From Flavobacterium sp. 140616W15 (GTDB lineage Bacteria > Bacteroidota > Bacteroidia > Flavobacteriales > Flavobacteriaceae): a DNA stretch of 64,000 nucleotides. Each line of letters opens with the position of its first letter. The stretch's first letter is position 1. The notes beneath the pieces were generated by a model. It did not search any database and was not told the DNA's origin. It saw only the letters and a list, made by a program, of their open reading frames with translations. This document shows, piece after piece, positions 46,080-56,432 of the stretch. The stretch is taken from NCBI RefSeq assembly GCF_003668995.1, contig NZ_CP033068.1:3658001-3722000 (forward strand), written 5' to 3'. The position numbers and the translations under genes were made by a program.

Positions 46080-48524
46080 TTACTTATCCCTCTTCCCCCA
46101 TTTAATTTTGATTTTCCCTCCATCATCGACAGCTAATAGATGTAAAACGATCCCTCTGTTGCGAATAGCGTCGCGTTCGGCTTTGGTGGCTAGTTTGGCA
46201 TCGTTTTTAGAATTTCGGAGTGGAACTGTCATCGCTAGATTGGTATTGTTGCCAATAGAATAAACTCCTTCGACATCAAAATTCAGAACACTCGAGCTAA
46301 CTCTTAAACCCAAGACATCGATATCATGTCCTCTTAAAACAAGGTTTCCTGACAAATCGCTGAATGTGATATTCTTTACATCACGAAACGGAAAGGCAAA
46401 CTTCCCGATTTTTACGATTGGCTCAAAGTTTACCAAAGCGCCGTTATTGACTTTAAAACTAACATTTCCTGTTGCCGATTTGGGCACAAGATTTCCTTGA
46501 GCATCCATTAATCCTCCAATATTTGCTTTGGTTGTTAGTTTTCCTTTTATATCTTTTGCATCAAATGACTTAATATCGAAATTATTAAATGATGTTAGGA
46601 AACTGGTAATATCTACATCATTAACCTGTGCATTGGACTGAAGATTGTACTTATTCCCTTTAGGACTCAATACCCCCGAGAAAGCTACCGTTCCTCCTGA
46701 TGTTTTCAGAAATCCATCATGTACTGTTACATTGGAGTTGGTTAATTTAATAGTTGCTTTGGCATTTGAAGCGGTTAATTTTCCATAGACTAACTTATCT
46801 AAATTAAGTTGCAATACTACCTGACATTTATTTATAACGGTATGAAGCTGATCTGAGAAACTCTCCCGACTGGTTGTCTTTTTTGCAACTTGTTTCTTTT
46901 TTTGCGTTGCGGCAATAACTCCTATAAATTGTTTCACATCGATACTTGGACTATAAATCTTCCAATCGATTAACATTTTTTCGGGAGCATCATAATACAG
47001 ATTCAAAAAATTATCGACTCTTCCTTCTACATAAACTGTATTATGACGGTCTTTGAACACGAATTTTTTAATTAAAAGTGCTTGTTCGGTAAAGTCTAAC
47101 TGAATGTTTGTTTTTTCAAAATTAAGCCCTTTAGGAACGTACTTTAAACTAGCATTTGCAACGCGAACACTTCCTATAAATTTTGGTTTTCTGAAGTACA
47201 AATCAACGATATCACATTCAAACTTAAAATCGACTTTGGCTTGACCGTTAGAAAAATGCATTAAATCGGCATTTATTATACTGTTGAGTTTTTCAACTTC
47301 AAAATTAGCACTTAAGATTCCCGTTGCTACTGGTTTATCAAAATTATGAATCATCGCATCCGGAATTTCAAACGCCATTTTGTTATAGGCTCCTTTAAAA
47401 TCTTTTATTATCACCGCCGAATTTGCATCTTCACATCCTAGTTCTTCTTTGAATATGTTTGTAAACTTACCATTGAAGCTACAATCTGAGATAGATCCAT
47501 CTGGAATATGCAATTCATTATTCTTTACTACGGCGGTTACATTAATCTTAGGATCGCCTTCGGCATTAAAATCACCATCGAGAATGCAGGTTACATCTAT
47601 CGGTTTTTTTAAATCATAGAATTTTAGTTTTGAACTAATATTATTTGCCAATAAATTGGTTGCATCCTTCCAGAGAATCTTTGTTTTTATTTCAATCAAG
47701 AAATTGGAACTGGGTTCATTACCTACTTCAAAACTGGATTTAACATCAAATTTATCTCCTCCTATTTCGAGTCCATCTACATTGGCTGTAATTTTGTTTT
47801 GGTCTGACTTGTATACCGCTGTAATAATTCCTCTGATTCGTTTGTCTTTGGCAAAGCTTCCTTTTTCAGTATTGAATGCCATACTTTTTACATTTGTATC
47901 TACAAAAAGATTGGTGTTCCAATTATTCCCATCGTAATTAATTTTGGCTTTTAAGGCCATTACTTCAAAATCGAATAATTTATTTCGTGGTTTGTTTTCA
48001 GAAATAAAATGCACATTGGTCATGCTTATTTCATCAATCAATGTTGTTTTAGTGTTGGCTTTTTCTTCTTTTTTAGTTTTTTTTCTGAAGATGTCCGTGT
48101 TTGTTATTCCGTTTGGGCCGTTGTACAAATCGAGTGTTGCATCATTTATTTCGATTTTATGAAAGTCTATTTTATCAGATAGTAAACTCATAATATTTAA
48201 TCGCACTTCTATTTCTTTTGCCACTAGAAATGTTCTTTTGTGTTCAGCCCACAAACTATCTTTTAGATTAACATCTTTTAATGCCAATGTAAGATTAGGA
48301 AATCCCGTAAGAAACTTATACTGAATATCTCCTATATCAATTGCCCCACTGATATTGTCGTTTATCTTATTATTTATTTTAGAAACAATTTCGGTTTTGT
48401 TATGACTAAAGTAAAACGCCAATCCGCCTGATGCTATTAATACCAAACCAATGAGTCCTAAGAAAAAGAAAATAATGCGTTTGGCATACTTTTTAAAATG
48501 AGCCGACTGAAGAAAATGTTTCAT
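46080..48524 (-). CDS. AsmA-family protein
   Basis: 814 aa. A short cytosolic start, one membrane segment (about 16-38, IIFFFLGLIGLVLIASGGLAFYF), then a long beta-rich region with the AsmA-like C-terminus (about 560-800; KSATGNVSFKVNNGALVNFEPI, GVYSIGNNTNLAMTVPL). AsmA-like proteins are bridge-type lipid carriers between inner and outer membrane. It ends in KIKWGKRDK. Single gene. Confidence 0.88.
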   Translation of the reverse strand: MKHFLQSAHFKKYAKRIIFFFLGLIGLVLIASGGLAFYFSHNKTEIVSKINNKINDNISGAIDIGDIQYKFLTGFPNLTLALKDVNLKDSLWAEHKRTFLVAKEIEVRLNIMSLLSDKIDFHKIEINDATLDLYNGPNGITNTDIFRKKTKKEEKANTKTTLIDEISMTNVHFISENKPRNKLFDFEVMALKAKINYDGNNWNTNLFVDTNVKSMAFNTEKGSFAKDKRIRGIITAVYKSDQNKITANVDGLEIGGDKFDVKSSFEVGNEPSSNFLIEIKTKILWKDATNLLANNISSKLKFYDLKKPIDVTCILDGDFNAEGDPKINVTAVVKNNELHIPDGSISDCSFNGKFTNIFKEELGCEDANSAVIIKDFKGAYNKMAFEIPDAMIHNFDKPVATGILSANFEVEKLNSIINADLMHFSNGQAKVDFKFECDIVDLYFRKPKFIGSVRVANASLKYVPKGLNFEKTNIQLDFTEQALLIKKFVFKDRHNTVYVEGRVDNFLNLYYDAPEKMLIDWKIYSPSIDVKQFIGVIAATQKKKQVAKKTTSRESFSDQLHTVINKCQVVLQLNLDKLVYGKLTASNAKATIKLTNSNVTVHDGFLKTSGGTVAFSGVLSPKGNKYNLQSNAQVNDVDITSFLTSFNNFDIKSFDAKDIKGKLTTKANIGGLMDAQGNLVPKSATGNVSFKVNNGALVNFEPIVKIGKFAFPFRDVKNITFSDLSGNLVLRGHDIDVLGLRVSSSVLNFDVEGVYSIGNNTNLAMTVPLRNSKNDAKLATKAERDAIRNRGIVLHLLAVDDGGKIKIKWGKRDK

Positions 48525-48609
48525 TTAAGCGTAGATTTTTATAGGAATATTAAAGATAATCTAAAACAGCAGAAATAACACCTTTTACTTACAGAAAAGC
48601 GCCTTTATT

Positions 48610-48780
48610 GTGGGATGTGGGATGTAAGATGTATGATGTGAAATGTGGGATGTATGATGTATAGTATATCAAAATTACTTAACCTCTACTCTTCACTCTT
48701 TACTCTTCACTCTTCACTCTTCACTCTTTATTCTTTACTCTTTATTCTTTACTCTTTATTCTTTACTCTTTATTCTTCAC
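48610..48780. repeat. Two heptamer microsatellites
   Basis: 48610-48661 is a run of GATGTNN-type heptamers (GGGATGT, AAGATGT, ATGATGT). 48688-48780 is about thirteen copies of ACTCTTC/ACTCTTT. They lie between the AsmA and Gfo/Idh genes. A similar TGTGAAA-type tract is at 63887-63943. Confidence 0.8.
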
Positions 48781-48822
48781 ATCTCACACCTAACTTTTCA
48801 CCTCTCATACCTCTCACACTTA

Positions 48823-49818
48823 TTACTTTTTATATCCTTGTCTGAATTCTTTTAAAACTTCATCGATTACCCAAGTGGTTCTCGCTGCTGAAATTCCATT
48901 AGACGGACAACCAGAAGCGCCTAGAATTTCCTGCACTACGGTTTCTATAAGTGGCTGTTGGATATGCAACGGATTCTCTATTGGAAAGCTTTCTATTTTT
49001 CCGTCTTTATCTTCGAGCTGTATTGGATCGTTGCCAAAAGTAGAAAAGGAAATTTTACCTTTATCGCCTACAATCTCGACAATATCATGTCGTTTGTGAC
49101 TGCCAAAATTCCACAGTCCTGTGCCGTGAATTCCATTTTCAAACAGAAACGACATCGAAACACTGTCTTCGGCTGGATATGCCATAAGCTGTGATGTGGC
49201 ATGACCTCGAACCGACTTAATTGGTCCAAAAACAAAATCCAGGAAATCTAGTGTATGACATGCTAAATCAACAAATATTCCACCACCTGAAATATGTGGT
49301 AAAACTGTCCAAGGTAAATTGATTTCGTCGTCGTATCTTGCTTCAAAAGAATGATACAAAACACAGTTTACATGTCTTGGTGTTCCTATGATTCCGTTAT
49401 CGATTAATTCCTTTATCTTTAGGAAACGCGGTAAACATCTGCGATAATAAGCCACAAATAATGGTACATTATTCGCTTTGCAAACTTGTATCATTTCGTT
49501 GCATTCTTCAAAATTTAGTGCCATTGGTTTTTCGACATAAACGGGCTTTCCAGCTTTGGCACATAAAAGCGTATATTCTTTATGTGATGATGGTGGCGTT
49601 GCTATATAAACAGCATCAACATCTGGATCATTTATCAAATCGACAGCATTCGAATACCATTTGGGTACATTGTGGCGTTTAGCATAATCGGCTACCAAGG
49701 TGGCATCTCTGCGCATTACTGCTACTAGAGCTGAGTTTTTTGCTTTTTGAAACGCTGGTCCGCTTTTAACTTCGGTTACATTACCACAACCTATAATTCC
49801 CCATCTTACAATTTCCAT
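48823..49818 (-). CDS. Gfo/Idh/MocA-family oxidoreductase
   Basis: 331 aa from the ATG at 49816-49818; an earlier in-frame start adds eight polar residues. Rossmann start VRWGIIGCGNVTEVKSGPAF and EKPMALNFEECNEM with the catalytic Lys. The C-terminal alpha/beta domain has GGGIFVDLACHTLDFL, whose DxxxH-like residues are typical. Acts on a sugar or inositol-like substrate with NAD(P); not further defined. No sugar operon around it. Confidence 0.9.
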   Translation of the reverse strand: MEIVRWGIIGCGNVTEVKSGPAFQKAKNSALVAVMRRDATLVADYAKRHNVPKWYSNAVDLINDPDVDAVYIATPPSSHKEYTLLCAKAGKPVYVEKPMALNFEECNEMIQVCKANNVPLFVAYYRRCLPRFLKIKELIDNGIIGTPRHVNCVLYHSFEARYDDEINLPWTVLPHISGGGIFVDLACHTLDFLDFVFGPIKSVRGHATSQLMAYPAEDSVSMSFLFENGIHGTGLWNFGSHKRHDIVEIVGDKGKISFSTFGNDPIQLEDKDGKIESFPIENPLHIQQPLIETVVQEILGASGCPSNGISAARTTWVIDEVLKEFRQGYKK

Positions 49819-49905
49819 TTTTTTGGTTTTTAGTTGTTCCAAATTTAAGAGAAAAGAATTGCTTAAAAAAGCTAGTCACCGATTCGTGGATTATTTTTTC
49901 ACCAC

Positions 49906-49923
49906 TCCCGATAGCTATCGGGA
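49906..49923. repeat. 18-bp palindrome, copy 2
   Basis: Perfect TCCCGATAGCTATCGGGA, preceded by CCAC and followed by TAAAGGATTAAAA. Confidence 0.9.
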
Positions 49924-49966
49924 TAAAGGATTAAAAATAGTTAGTCGCAAATTATTTTTTCTCTGC

Positions 49967-49984
49967 TCCCGATAGCTATCGGGA
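49967..49984. repeat. 18-bp palindrome, copy 3
   Basis: Perfect copy, 61 bases from copy 2, with the same TAAAAGGATT downstream flank. Confidence 0.9.
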
Positions 49985-50102
49985 TAAAAGGATTTGAGCG
50001 GATGCGCACTGATTTTTTTGCGAATCAAATCGGCCTAAATCTGCGAGAAACATTAAAAATAAGCTATGAATTTTAAAAACTTTACAGTTAATCTTTTGCC
50101 AC

Positions 50103-50120
50103 TCCCGATAGCTATCGGGA
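50103..50120. repeat. 18-bp palindrome, copy 4
   Basis: Perfect copy in the context TTTTGCCAC...TAAAGGATTT, as at copies 1 and 2. Confidence 0.9.
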
Positions 50121-50221
50121 TAAAGGATTTAAAATAGTTAGTCCGAATTATTTTTCTCGCAGATTTAAAAGGATTAGAGGGATTCTAAATCTTTGCGCTC
50201 TTTGTGTAAATCTTTGCGAAC

Positions 50222-50335
50222 TTTGCGGTTAATTTTGCCACAGATTAAAGGATTAAAATGATTTTAAAACTTTGCGCTCTTTGCGGTTAATTCTTGCCAC
50301 AGATTTAAAGGATTAAAATGATTTAATTGTATTGT
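50222..50335. repeat. Tandem pair of ~58-bp units
   Basis: Two units starting TTTGCGGTTAATT (50222 and 50280) share CCACAGATT and AAAGGATTAAAATGATTT. They belong to the same family as motifs at 41143-41190 and 50191-50220. Confidence 0.6.
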
Positions 50336-50343
50336 ACAAAAAA

Positions 50344-50387
50344 AACACGGATCTCTCTAATTAGTGTTAATTAGTGAAATCCGTGTT
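50344..50387 (-). terminator. Terminator of the prolyl oligopeptidase gene
   Basis: AACACGGAT (50344-50352) pairs with ATCCGTGTT (50379-50387), with inner TTAGTG/AATTAG pairing. On the minus strand a T run follows, about 60 bases after the gene's stop. Confidence 0.7.
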
Positions 50388-50445
50388 AGTATTAAATTAG
50401 CCTCAAATAAATTAATCTTAATATGTGGCTGAAAAATTATTTAAA

Positions 50446-52566
50446 TTACTTTTTAGGTAATGCTTTAAATCCCATATTGTACAATGTAAATGCCTGAATA
50501 TCGACATTTTCCTGAATTGTAGCTGCCACTGATTTTCCTGCTCCATGTCCTGCTTTTACATCGATACGGATTAAAACTGGATTATCTCCTGTTTGTTTTT
50601 CCTGTAATTCGGCTGCAAATTTGAAACTATGTGCTGGCACTACTCTATCGTCATGATCTCCTGTAGTTACCATAGTTGCTGGGTAATGAACTCCTTTTTT
50701 TACATTGTGAACTGGTGAATATCCTTTGATATATTCGAACATTTCTTTGCTATCCTGAGACGTTCCATAATCGTATGCCCATCCTGCTCCTGCTGTAAAT
50801 GTATGGTAACGCAACATATCCATAACTCCTACTGCTGGCAACGCCACTTTCATTAATTCTGGACGTTGTGTCATTGTTGCTCCTACTAATAATCCGCCGT
50901 TTGAACCACCGCGAATTGCTAAGAAATCTGAAGAGGTATATTTTTGAGCAATAAGGTATTCTGCTGCTGCGATGAAATCATCAAATACATTTTGCTTTTG
51001 CATTTTTGTTCCTGCATCATGCCATTTTTTACCGTATTCTCCACCTCCACGAAGATTTGGAACTGCGTAAACTCCTCCATTTTCCATCCAAACTGCATTA
51101 GCAATACCAAATGATGGCGTTAAGCTTGCATTAAACCCTCCGTAACCATATAAAATAGTTGGGTTTTTACCGTCTAATTTTAATCCTTTTTTATAAGTGA
51201 TTATCATAGGAACTTTTGTTCCATCCTTAGACGTATAGAATACTTGTTTTGATTCGTAATCTGCACTTTTGAAATCAACTTTAGGCTGCTGATAAATCCC
51301 TGATTTTCCAGACTTAACATCAAAAGAATAAATAGTTCCTGGAGTGGTGTAATTTGTAAATGAGTAATACACTACTTTATCATCTTTTTCTCCTGCAAAA
51401 CCACCTGCTGTTCCTACTGCTGGTAATTTTATCTCTCTAACTAATTTCCCAGTATAATCATATTGTTTTACTGAAGAAACAGCATCTTTCATATAATGTG
51501 CAAAGAAATAACCTCCTCCAGTTGATGGAGACAATACATTTTCTGTTTCTGCGATAAAGTTTTTCCAGTTTTCTGGTTTTGCATTATTTGCATCAACTGT
51601 TACAATACGCTTGTTTGGTGCATTTAAATCGGTTTGAATAAACAATTTAGATCCTTCATTTTCAATTACTGAATTAGCACTTTTAAAATTATCTACAATA
51701 GTAACAATTGGGCTATTTTCTTTAGTTAGATCTTTAATATACAACTCGTTTCCGTAAGTAGAATTAGCTGCTGTGATAATTAAATATTTCATATCATCGG
51801 TTACATAACCTCCAACATATCTTCTTTTTTGATCTAATCCAAAAATAACTTTATCCTCTTTTTGAGCTGTTCCTAACTTATGGAAATACAATTTATGCTG
51901 ATCTGTTTTTGCAGACAATTCGCTTCCTTTTGGTTTATCGTAACTAGAATAGTAGAATCCTTCGTTTCCTTTCCAAGAAATACCACTAAACTTTACATCT
52001 ACGATTGTATCTTCTAATATTTTACGAGTTTGTGCATCAATGATAATTACTTTTCTCCAATCGCTTCCTCCTTCAGAAATAGAATATGCAGCTATGGTTC
52101 CGTCTTTAGTAAAATCCAATCCTCCTAACGATGTGGTTCCGTCTTTAGAGAATGTATTTGGATCTAAGAAAACCTCATCTTTACCGTTTTCTCCTTTTCT
52201 GTATACCACAGATTGATTTTGTAATCCGTTATTTTTAGAATAATATGTTGATTTTCCTTTTACATAAGGTGCTCCTATTTTTTCATAGTTCCATAGTTTT
52301 TCCATTCGCTTTTTTAACTCATCACGAAAAGGAATCTGGTCTAAATATGCATAGGTAACTTTATTTTGTGCTTTTACCCAAGCAGCTGTTTCTTCAGATT
52401 TATCATCTTCTAACCAACGATATGGATCACTTACTTTAGCATCAAAATAGGTATCGATAGTTTCTCCCTTTTTGGTATCAGGATATTTGATCGAATTTGA
52501 TTTTTGACTTTGTCCAAACGCTACTGTTGTTGCGGTTATAGCCATTAGAATACTAATTTTTTTCAT
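50446..52566 (-). CDS. Prolyl oligopeptidase family serine peptidase (S9A)
   Basis: 706 aa, full length, with signal [20 protein letters not shown] for export. An N-terminal beta-propeller (about 80-430) covers the alpha/beta hydrolase domain: nucleophile Ser in [10 protein letters not shown], Asp in [12 protein letters not shown], His in KAGHGAGK. S9A enzymes cut after proline in short peptides. Periplasmic placement is common in Bacteroidota. Single gene. Confidence 0.94.
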   Translation of the reverse strand: MKKISILMAITATTVAFGQSQKSNSIKYPDTKKGETIDTYFDAKVSDPYRWLEDDKSEETAAWVKAQNKVTYAYLDQIPFRDELKKRMEKLWNYEKIGAPYVKGKSTYYSKNNGLQNQSVVYRKGENGKDEVFLDPNTFSKDGTTSLGGLDFTKDGTIAAYSISEGGSDWRKVIIIDAQTRKILEDTIVDVKFSGISWKGNEGFYYSSYDKPKGSELSAKTDQHKLYFHKLGTAQKEDKVIFGLDQKRRYVGGYVTDDMKYLIITAANSTYGNELYIKDLTKENSPIVTIVDNFKSANSVIENEGSKLFIQTDLNAPNKRIVTVDANNAKPENWKNFIAETENVLSPSTGGGYFFAHYMKDAVSSVKQYDYTGKLVREIKLPAVGTAGGFAGEKDDKVVYYSFTNYTTPGTIYSFDVKSGKSGIYQQPKVDFKSADYESKQVFYTSKDGTKVPMIITYKKGLKLDGKNPTILYGYGGFNASLTPSFGIANAVWMENGGVYAVPNLRGGGEYGKKWHDAGTKMQKQNVFDDFIAAAEYLIAQKYTSSDFLAIRGGSNGGLLVGATMTQRPELMKVALPAVGVMDMLRYHTFTAGAGWAYDYGTSQDSKEMFEYIKGYSPVHNVKKGVHYPATMVTTGDHDDRVVPAHSFKFAAELQEKQTGDNPVLIRIDVKAGHGAGKSVAATIQENVDIQAFTLYNMGFKALPKK

Positions 52567-52679
52567 TGTTATAATATTTCGGTTTGTAGCAAAAATAGTT
52601 AATTTTTCAATCTAATTTAATATAAAAACGCCAACTACATCGTTAGCGCTTTTAGTGGTCTTATTTACGATTCATTATC

Positions 52680-54887
52680 TTACAAATTGAAGTTAACTCC
52701 TAAAACGATGTTGCGTCCTATATTAGGAATCCCATCTGTTTTTAATCGAGATAAGTGCGCGATGTACTTTTTATCAAATAGGTTATTTCCGTTTATATTT
52801 ACATCAAAAGCTGTTTTACCAAATTTCACTGTCCCTCCAAAACCTAGATTAACTAATGAATATCCTTTTGAAGCTGTTTCAAAACCGCTTACATTATCTT
52901 GATTAAAAGTAGAACTTACATTTAAAGTTGCAAATCCATCATGGAACCAGTTTTTGATATTAAACTCTGTTCTTATTGTGTTATTCCAGTTGTTTGCAGG
53001 AATTAATGGCAGGTAATCTCCATTTTGCTTTTTACCAGTTACTGTTTCAAAACTAGTTTCAAAATGCAACCAATCTAAGGGATGTGGATGAAAATGTAAT
53101 CCAACCTCTCCACCATACAATTTAGCATTGTCCTGTACATAAGCAAAAACATCATTGTTATCGATTATTTCTCCTGTTGGCGAAGTATAGATATAATTGT
53201 TTACATGATTATAAAATCCATTTACAAAAAACTCAAAATGGCTGTTTTTATATTCCAGATTCAAATCGGTTTGTACGTTTTGCTCTGTTTTTAAAGCGCC
53301 ACTTCCAATTTCATAACGATTTGTTCCTTCATGTACTCCATTTGATGTTAGTTCTGCTAAGTTTGGTGCTCTAAATCCAGAAGCAACATTCAAACGCATT
53401 GTTAGATTATCTGCCAGATTGGTTTTATACCCCAACGATGCGTTGAAACTATCAAACGATCTGTCTAATGCCTGAAAATATCCTTCTTCTCCTTCTGTTC
53501 CGTGTGCAATCGAAGTTACATTTCGGTTATCGAAACGTAATCCTGCTTGTAACACATTACTTTTCCACTCATAGTTTGCTGTTCCAAAAACTCCAAAATC
53601 ATTTGTTGTTGCATCTGGAATTAAATATTCTTCTCCCGAGTTAGCATTGGTTTGGTGCATTCCCTGAACTCCAACAATGGTTTCTATTTGTCCCATTTTA
53701 GGCAAATGATATTTTGCATTATAATTAAATGTTTTCAGTTTCATGTGCAATGCAGCTTCATTACTATCTTCAAACTCACTTCTGTCATTTGTGATATATC
53801 CTAAATCGACATCTAATTTTGAATTCTGAAAAAAGAAAACATTATTCAAACTCAACAAATGATTAAAAACTCCTTGTCTAGGAAACTCAGTATTTTTTGT
53901 TGTTGTTTGTTCTCCAAATCCTTCTTCTGAAATTCCTAAATCTAGTTTGTTGTAATTATAACGTAAAACACTTGAGAAACTAGAATTACTATATCCTATT
54001 CCGGTTTTAAAATCGGTTTCGTTATAACGCGTATTTGTTACACGGTCACTATCTCCTGCTTTATAATCAGAATGTGAATTAAAACTTCCACGTGCTAAAA
54101 ACTTCCAGTTTTCTGTAGACGTTTTTAACCCAATTGAAGAATTACTTCCTTGTGTATTGGTGAAATATTTCTGACTGAAATTTGCCTTAAAATCTCCTGC
54201 ATCTGCAAATTTTTCTGGATTAAAATACAAAACTCCTCCCAAAGCATCTGAACCATATAATAAAGATGCTGGCCCTTTTATAACCTCAACACTTTCGACC
54301 CCTGAATCATTTAATCCCAGTCCATGTTCGTCTCCAAATTGTTGATTCTCTAATCGAACTCCTTGCGAATAAACTAAAACACGGTTTCCGCTTAATCCTC
54401 GAATTACTGGTTTACCAATAGATGTTCCTGTAGAAATTTGAGAAACTCCTGGTATTGTTGCTAATCCTTCTATTAATGTAGAAGTCCCTTTTTGCTGTAA
54501 TGTTTTAATGGTTTCATGTTCCACTTTCATTACGTTTTGTGATTGTAATTTGCTAAAAGCTGTTGACACAATTACCTCATCCATTTCAAAGGCTGCTTGC
54601 GTAAGCAAGATATCCAAGGTGTTCTCTTTTAATAATTTTTCGATGTTTTTATTTTGAGTTGTATACCCTACAAACGTAAATGCGATACGCAGTCCTCCTT
54701 TTGGAAGATTATTTAAGCTGTACTTTCCGTTTTCGTCGGTTGTAGTTCCTTTATGTAGTTCTGAAACATAAACTGAAACTCCTGGAACGGGTTGATTTTG
54801 CAAATCGGTTACGGTTCCTGAAACTGTATTTTGGGCATTAAGTAAGCCCGAGAACCCTAAAATTAGGGCTATTATGATTTTTTTCAT
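52680..54887 (-). CDS. TonB-dependent receptor, ZnuD-like
   Basis: 735 aa. Signal to residue 18, a carboxypeptidase-regulatory-like domain (about 20-100, GTVTDLQNQPVPGVSVYV), plug (about 115-220, GKPVIRGLSGNRVLVYSQG) and a 22-strand barrel ending ...LGVNFNL. The barrel segment GGEVGLHFHPHPLDWLHFETSFETV and other His-rich loops resemble zinc receptors of the ZnuD type; metal specificity is inferred. A His/Cys-rich exported protein is encoded just upstream, which supports a metal role. Confidence 0.88.
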   Translation of the reverse strand: MKKIIIALILGFSGLLNAQNTVSGTVTDLQNQPVPGVSVYVSELHKGTTTDENGKYSLNNLPKGGLRIAFTFVGYTTQNKNIEKLLKENTLDILLTQAAFEMDEVIVSTAFSKLQSQNVMKVEHETIKTLQQKGTSTLIEGLATIPGVSQISTGTSIGKPVIRGLSGNRVLVYSQGVRLENQQFGDEHGLGLNDSGVESVEVIKGPASLLYGSDALGGVLYFNPEKFADAGDFKANFSQKYFTNTQGSNSSIGLKTSTENWKFLARGSFNSHSDYKAGDSDRVTNTRYNETDFKTGIGYSNSSFSSVLRYNYNKLDLGISEEGFGEQTTTKNTEFPRQGVFNHLLSLNNVFFFQNSKLDVDLGYITNDRSEFEDSNEAALHMKLKTFNYNAKYHLPKMGQIETIVGVQGMHQTNANSGEEYLIPDATTNDFGVFGTANYEWKSNVLQAGLRFDNRNVTSIAHGTEGEEGYFQALDRSFDSFNASLGYKTNLADNLTMRLNVASGFRAPNLAELTSNGVHEGTNRYEIGSGALKTEQNVQTDLNLEYKNSHFEFFVNGFYNHVNNYIYTSPTGEIIDNNDVFAYVQDNAKLYGGEVGLHFHPHPLDWLHFETSFETVTGKKQNGDYLPLIPANNWNNTIRTEFNIKNWFHDGFATLNVSSTFNQDNVSGFETASKGYSLVNLGFGGTVKFGKTAFDVNINGNNLFDKKYIAHLSRLKTDGIPNIGRNIVLGVNFNL

Positions 54888-55091
54888 TGTAAATGATACT
54901 ATAGTTAGATGATTTCTCCATTTAAAAAAAACTCAAAAAATTGTATAAATACGCTCAACAACTCCGATAACTATCAGAATTGGTAAACCATTTTTACCAT
55001 TCGAATCTATAAACGAAAATTTTGTTTGATTTTTATAAAAATCAAAACTGGGTAAATACGTTGTATTCCGAAAATATCGGATACCAAAAAT

Positions 55092-55436
55092 CTAAACTAT
55101 AGGAGGGCCTCGAAGGGAATATAAACTTCCGGAAAATGAAATAGCTGTTTCCGAAAAGGTGAGGAAATAAGGAATTTCATCATGAAAAACGGGTAACTGA
55201 AAAGTAAATCTTTCAGGTGTTATATAACTACTTATCGCAAAATGACACACATAGCAATAATCTAAATTATGGTGCTGATGCGTTATTTCGGTATTTGTTA
55301 CATTATACTCGTGATGACATTGTTTCTTTGAAAACTCTTGTACAATATGCTCATAACTATGGAATGACTGAAACAGCATTGAGAACAATACCGTCATCGT
55401 CAAAGAAATACTTATTATGAGTTGTTTTCTTTTCAT
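55092..55436 (-). CDS. Small His/Cys-rich exported protein linked to a TonB receptor
   Basis: 114 aa. N-terminal membrane anchor or signal (IISISLTMTVLFSMLFQ), followed by a cluster of possible ligands: CHHEYN, HQHHNLDYCYVCHF, then a hydrophobic half ending LRGPPIV. Small proteins of this layout often precede metal TonB receptors in Flavobacteria; here the receptor lies 204 bases downstream on the same strand. A TACCTTTG -7-like element (55443-55450, minus) sits just before the ATG, so the transcript may have almost no leader. Confidence 0.7.
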   Translation of the reverse strand: MKRKQLIISISLTMTVLFSMLFQSFHSYEHIVQEFSKKQCHHEYNVTNTEITHQHHNLDYCYVCHFAISSYITPERFTFQLPVFHDEIPYFLTFSETAISFSGSLYSLRGPPIV

Positions 55437-55483
55437 GCGCTACAAAGGTATAAAAAACATGTAAGCGAAATGAATACTTTAGG

Positions 55484-55521
55484 AAAAAGGTTCTGAGGCA
55501 CTAAGTTGCAAAAGTTCAAAG
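55484..55521. repeat. Fourth copy of the ~42-bp dispersed repeat
   Basis: AAAAAGGTTCTGAGGCACTAAG and following bases are close to the three copies at 40854-41095. Confidence 0.6.
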
Positions 55522-55571
55522 TTTTTTTATTATCTACCAAAAAAATTAGTTGAAAAGCTGATAAAAATTTA

Positions 55572-56270
55572 AATCTGTGATGAAAAAATTAACCGCAAAG
55601 GTCGCAAAGCTTTTCCTCGATCTTGTCATCCTGAGCGGAGTCGAAGGACCATAATCTTTGTCGAGTAACCCGTGGAGACCCTTCCTACGTCAGGGTGACA
55701 ATATTGTGGCTTGTTTGTCTTTAGAGTTTAAATACTATAATGTGTAGTTTTTACTCTCAACAAAACATTTGTGTTAATTTGAGCAATTTGTGGTAACCTT
55801 TTTTAATCTGTGATGAAAAAATTAATCGCAAAGGTCGCAAAGCTTTTCCTCGATCTTGTCATCCTGAGCGGAGTCGAAGGACCATAATCTTTGTCGAATA
55901 ACTCGTGGAGCCCCTTCCTACGCCAGGGTGGCAATATTGTGGCTTGTTTGTCTTTAGAGTTTAAATACTATAATGTGTGGTTTTTACTCTCAACAAAACA
56001 TTTGTGTTAATTTGAGCAATTTGTGGTAACCTTTTTTAATCTGTGATGAAAAAATTAATCGCAAAGGTCGCAAAGCTTTTCCTCGATCTTGTCATCCTGA
56101 GCGGAGTCGAAGGACCATAATCTTTGTCGAGTAACTCGTGGAGACCCTTCCTACGTCAGGGTGGCAATATTGTGGCTTGTTTGTCTTTAGAGTTTAAATA
56201 CTATAATGTGTAGATTTTACTCTCAATAAAACATTTGTGTTAATTTGAGCAATTTGTGGTAACCTTTTTT
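55572..56270. repeat. Three tandem 233-bp units
   Basis: Units starting AATCTGTGATG lie at 55572, 55805 and 56038, exactly 233 bases apart and about 97 % alike. Each contains an imperfect inverted repeat: GTCATCCTGA at one end of a ~90-base section and TCAGGGTGAC at the other. Each also contains the dispersed GCAAAGGTCGCAAAG motif. No gene lies in the 55437-56432 gap. Confidence 0.92.
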
Positions 56271-56289
56271 AAATCCATTTAATCCTTTA

Positions 56290-56307
56290 TCCCGATAGCT
56301 ATCGGGA
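56290..56307. repeat. 18-bp palindrome, copy 5
   Basis: Perfect copy in the reverse flank orientation (AATCCTTTA before, GTGGC after), directly after the 233-bp tandem array. Confidence 0.9.
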
Positions 56308-56432
56308 GTGGCGAAAAATTAACCACAATCAAATCACAACTGAACCTTCAAAATCTTATATTTGTATAGTTTATTTCATAATACTAAAATCCCCCTATAC
56401 TCTTGGAACAATCATTAAAACCAAAATCCAAT

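Larger units (their letters stand above)
49843..50445. other. Repeat-filled intergenic stretch
   Basis: About 600 bases without a gene, holding three copies of the 18-bp palindrome, the CTTTGCGCTCTTTGCGGTTAAT motif, and two tandem ~58-bp units starting at 50222 and 50280. The last 60 bases carry the terminator of the peptidase gene. Confidence 0.7.

Noticed and set aside
55572..56270. CRISPR array
   Set aside because: Units are 233 bases with no spacer variation; no cas genes nearby.
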